Source: Pelecanus crispus
Lineage: Eukaryota; Chordata; Aves; Pelecaniformes; Pelecanidae
Direction of reading: 5' to 3'
DNA length: 64,000 bases
NCBI RefSeq assembly: GCF_030463565.1
Contig: NC_134655.1
Location: 2,802,372-2,866,371, forward strand
How positions within the stretch are numbered: the first letter of the stretch is position 1; the number at the start of each line of letters is the position of its first letter. The translations under genes and the position numbers were made by a program. Below are positions 61,606-64,000 of the stretch, piece after piece. A model generated the notes under the pieces. It was not told the DNA's origin. It saw nothing but the letters and a program-made list of their open reading frames with translations, and did no database searches.

Positions 61606-64000
61606 CAGAGATTTTTGGGAGGACATGGGATGACAACCGAGGACAGCAGCGAAATCGGAGCGACAGAAGGACTGAAGGAGAGAGCAACAAGGCAGCTGGT
61701 ATTTGTGAACTGTCCTGAAACACCTAGCTGGGTATTCATGGATTTCCAACATATAATAAAATAGTCGATATGTTTTATGCCTTATATTCATGCCCTATTG
61801 CACATTTCTCAAATGCAATAAATATTGCTATCTGGTTCAGTACAAGGTATTTTATTATGAGTCCCACATTCATAATACTAAGCATAACAAGCACAGTGCA
61901 GGCCAGTCAAAATGTGCTTTCAAATGATGGTTCTGGGTCAAAAAAAGAAGGGCCATGCCGCATCCCAGCCCTGGACCTGACCTGTCTCCGTAGGAGCAGC
62001 AGCCTGAACATCCAAAAGAAGGGAGCCGGCAGCCCCTCATCCTGCAGCACGCGGGAGGAACGCTGAAAAAACGGGATACGCCAACACCACAGCAGTGGCC
62101 GGAGCTTGTAGTATCTGATGACCCTATGAATAGAAAAGACAGCGGCTGGGGAAGCAGGGGAGAGCACGGTGGCTGCAGGTAAGCCAAACGCCCAGGGATG
62201 GAGCCCTAGCACAGCTCTGTCTCCAAAATAAATCCTGAGCATCTTCTGGATCTCCCTCCTGGAGCCAGAGCCGGGGTGGGATGCTGCACCCCGCTCCCAC
62301 CCGCTGCAACCTGCGGGGTACCCAGGGATCGGTCTCATCCAGAGCAACTTGCTCCGGGCAACGCCAGCATTTCATTTTTTCATGGAATAAATGAACTTAC
62401 AGGATGGTTTTCAGAATTACTATTTTTTCAGAGTTCCTTGCAATTACTGTGCTGTTCTCTCTGGGATGGCAGAGCTGAGCCTAAGCTATACCTCAAGATC
62501 TGCAAATGCTGAAAGCATTTTGATTCTAAATCGACACTTTGCAACTCCGCTTCAATTCTAAGCGTTCAGTCTGCTTTTTTGCTAAATTAACTTAAAACAA
62601 TTCTGCTGGTTTGCCTTGCGTGTGGGCGGAAAAAAACCCTACTTGTAAAGAAACCCGAGTCTAGCCCTGTCCTCTGCGAAACGCCACCTCTACGCTGACG
62701 ACTATGTCGAGAACGTGATCTGTCCGACTGCTATTAAGGCTCCTTTTCCTCATCGTTTTCTATTGCATAAACGTGTCCAAGCCTCGCATCCCTCTGCTCC
62801 CAATAGCTCCCAGTTAGCAGGGCTCTTGCATATCAAGGTTTCGTAAGAAGTCAGCAGCAAAATGCACAGGCTCTCAGTTGCACAAGGAAAATAGATATTT
62901 GTTGGGTTTGTTATTCTCTTGGAGGGCGAGGGTGTGGTGAGTAGGGTTACAAATAAGGCCTTTTGAGAATACATTTAGCATTCAATACTTAACGCTGTCT
63001 TAATAAAGTCCAGTCATGTACGATCCGGCCCTGATCGGTGAGATCACAAATAGCTCCGTGGTTTTTTTTTTTCCTTATCTTACGAACTGGATCAAAGAAA
63101 AGGTTCAGAGTTGTATTTCAAACTAATGACTTTGCTTTTGAAAGTTCAAACTATATGGGCGTCGCAAGGTTAGACATTTAGGAAACACCAAAGCTATGAT
63201 AGGAGAGCGCTTTTGACAGGCTCTGCATCGAAAATGTTGAAGAAACTACTCAAAGGAAACGTAAATAGCAAGAAATGTATGAAACGTATTAGTTCTGTTT
63301 GTATAACTATTTTAGAATTTATCCCAGGTTCTTATAAAATATATAAAACTGAGATACAAAGAATTAGCAATGTAACTTTGCATTTCAAATGATCTTCAGC
63401 TACAGGTTTTGCTTTAAGAAAACAGACACTTGAAAAGCAGCTGTTCTGTAGTCTCTAGATGCAGACACTTGAGTTCCTGGCAAACTTACCGTCCGTGGTT
63501 TTCTGAACTCCTCCACCATTTCAACTCTCCCCTATAATGAAACTCAACATTTCACCATTAAGTTTTTCTGCTCATGGTTTCAAAGAGAGGACATTACCAT
63601 TTCCCAGCATCGGTTTCAAAGTTCCTTTTTTCTTTTTTTTTTTCTTCCCCTTTTTTTTCCTTTTTTTTTTCTTTTTTTTTCTTTTTTTTCCCTTTATGAG
63701 CTTTAAACCACAGGGTGAATCCATGAAATGAGGTAAGTAAATTTGGCACACTTTTAGTCATGTCCATAAAACTTTTGGTAAGTTGTATAAGTGAACGATA
63801 TCGTTTTCATCGTGAGTTACAGGTGCTTTCAAAGGGGGGGGTGGTTAGTACTTAACAACTGGAATGTTTCTAGTAAAACCAAAAGGCATAGCTGCAGAAA
63901 ACACTCACAACCCAATGTTGATAGAGAAGTAAAAATATATACAATACAGTCACTTGTTCATAGTTTGGCACAATTTTTTGTTGTTGTGGGTAATAGTGCA
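61606..64000. other. AT-rich sequence to window end, no gene recognised
   Basis: 61.6-62.4 kb is mixed and 62.5-64 kb AT-rich and unique. No exon was recognised. A T-rich, C-interrupted tract lies at 63627-63691. The sequence could continue the possible minus-strand 3' UTR or be intronic. Confidence 0.4.
63627..63691. repeat. T-rich polypyrimidine tract
   Basis: About 65 bases of almost pure pyrimidine (T-runs split by single C or CCCC). On the minus strand it is a purine tract. Confidence 0.9.

Overview
This is vertebrate nuclear DNA from a bird. It contains spliced genes with large introns, CR1 LINE 3' ends with the usual ATTCTATGAT-like tails, and two LTR families of the kind common in non-galliform birds. 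Two genes were recognised by exon-by-exon translation, both on the minus strand: RLIM (RNF12, a RING-H2 E3 ubiquitin ligase; complete coding sequence in three exons, 595 residues) and UPRT (uracil phosphoribosyltransferase homologue; C-terminal half in four exons). In mammals both lie in Xq13, near the X-inactivation centre; in birds this block is autosomal.

Layout. 1-2.76 kb: non-coding sequence ending in a plausible plus-strand polyadenylation site, perhaps the 3' end of a gene convergent with RLIM. 2.76-9.1 kb: intergenic sequence, GC-rich in places, with long homopolymers. 9.1-28.06 kb: RLIM, with a 3' UTR of about 4.9 kb, coding exons at 14050-15584, 16439-16522 and 17393-17561, a 9.5 kb intron, a probable non-coding exon at 27066-27225, and a first exon in a CpG island. 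28.3-33.1 kb: three antisense CR1 fragments and unique sequence. 35.1-37.2 kb: UPRT 3' exons. 37.2-44.1 kb: should hold the UPRT 5' exons, but none was found. 44.1-45.5 kb: a minus-strand endogenous retrovirus fragment (leader, primer-binding site, LTR). 54.3-55.9 kb: an ERVL-type LTR and two abutting CR1 ends. 59.3-61.6 kb: a second copy of the same retroviral leader, split by a dead CR1 carrying reverse-transcriptase motifs. 57-59 kb and 61.6-64 kb: AT-rich sequence that may be the 3' UTR or flank of another minus-strand gene.

No operon-like logic, CRISPR array, tRNA or rRNA was seen. The most useful observations are: the full RLIM model with an unusual leader (a 7-codon uORF, then a non-coding exon that is ATG-free but open and membrane-like); RLIM and UPRT in direct head-to-tail order, unlike human; a CR1 insertion dated relative to a retroviral fragment by an intact paralogous empty site in the same window; and two unexplained open frames at 42.2 kb and 50.1 kb. 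All gene names rest on remembered protein families, not on a database search.
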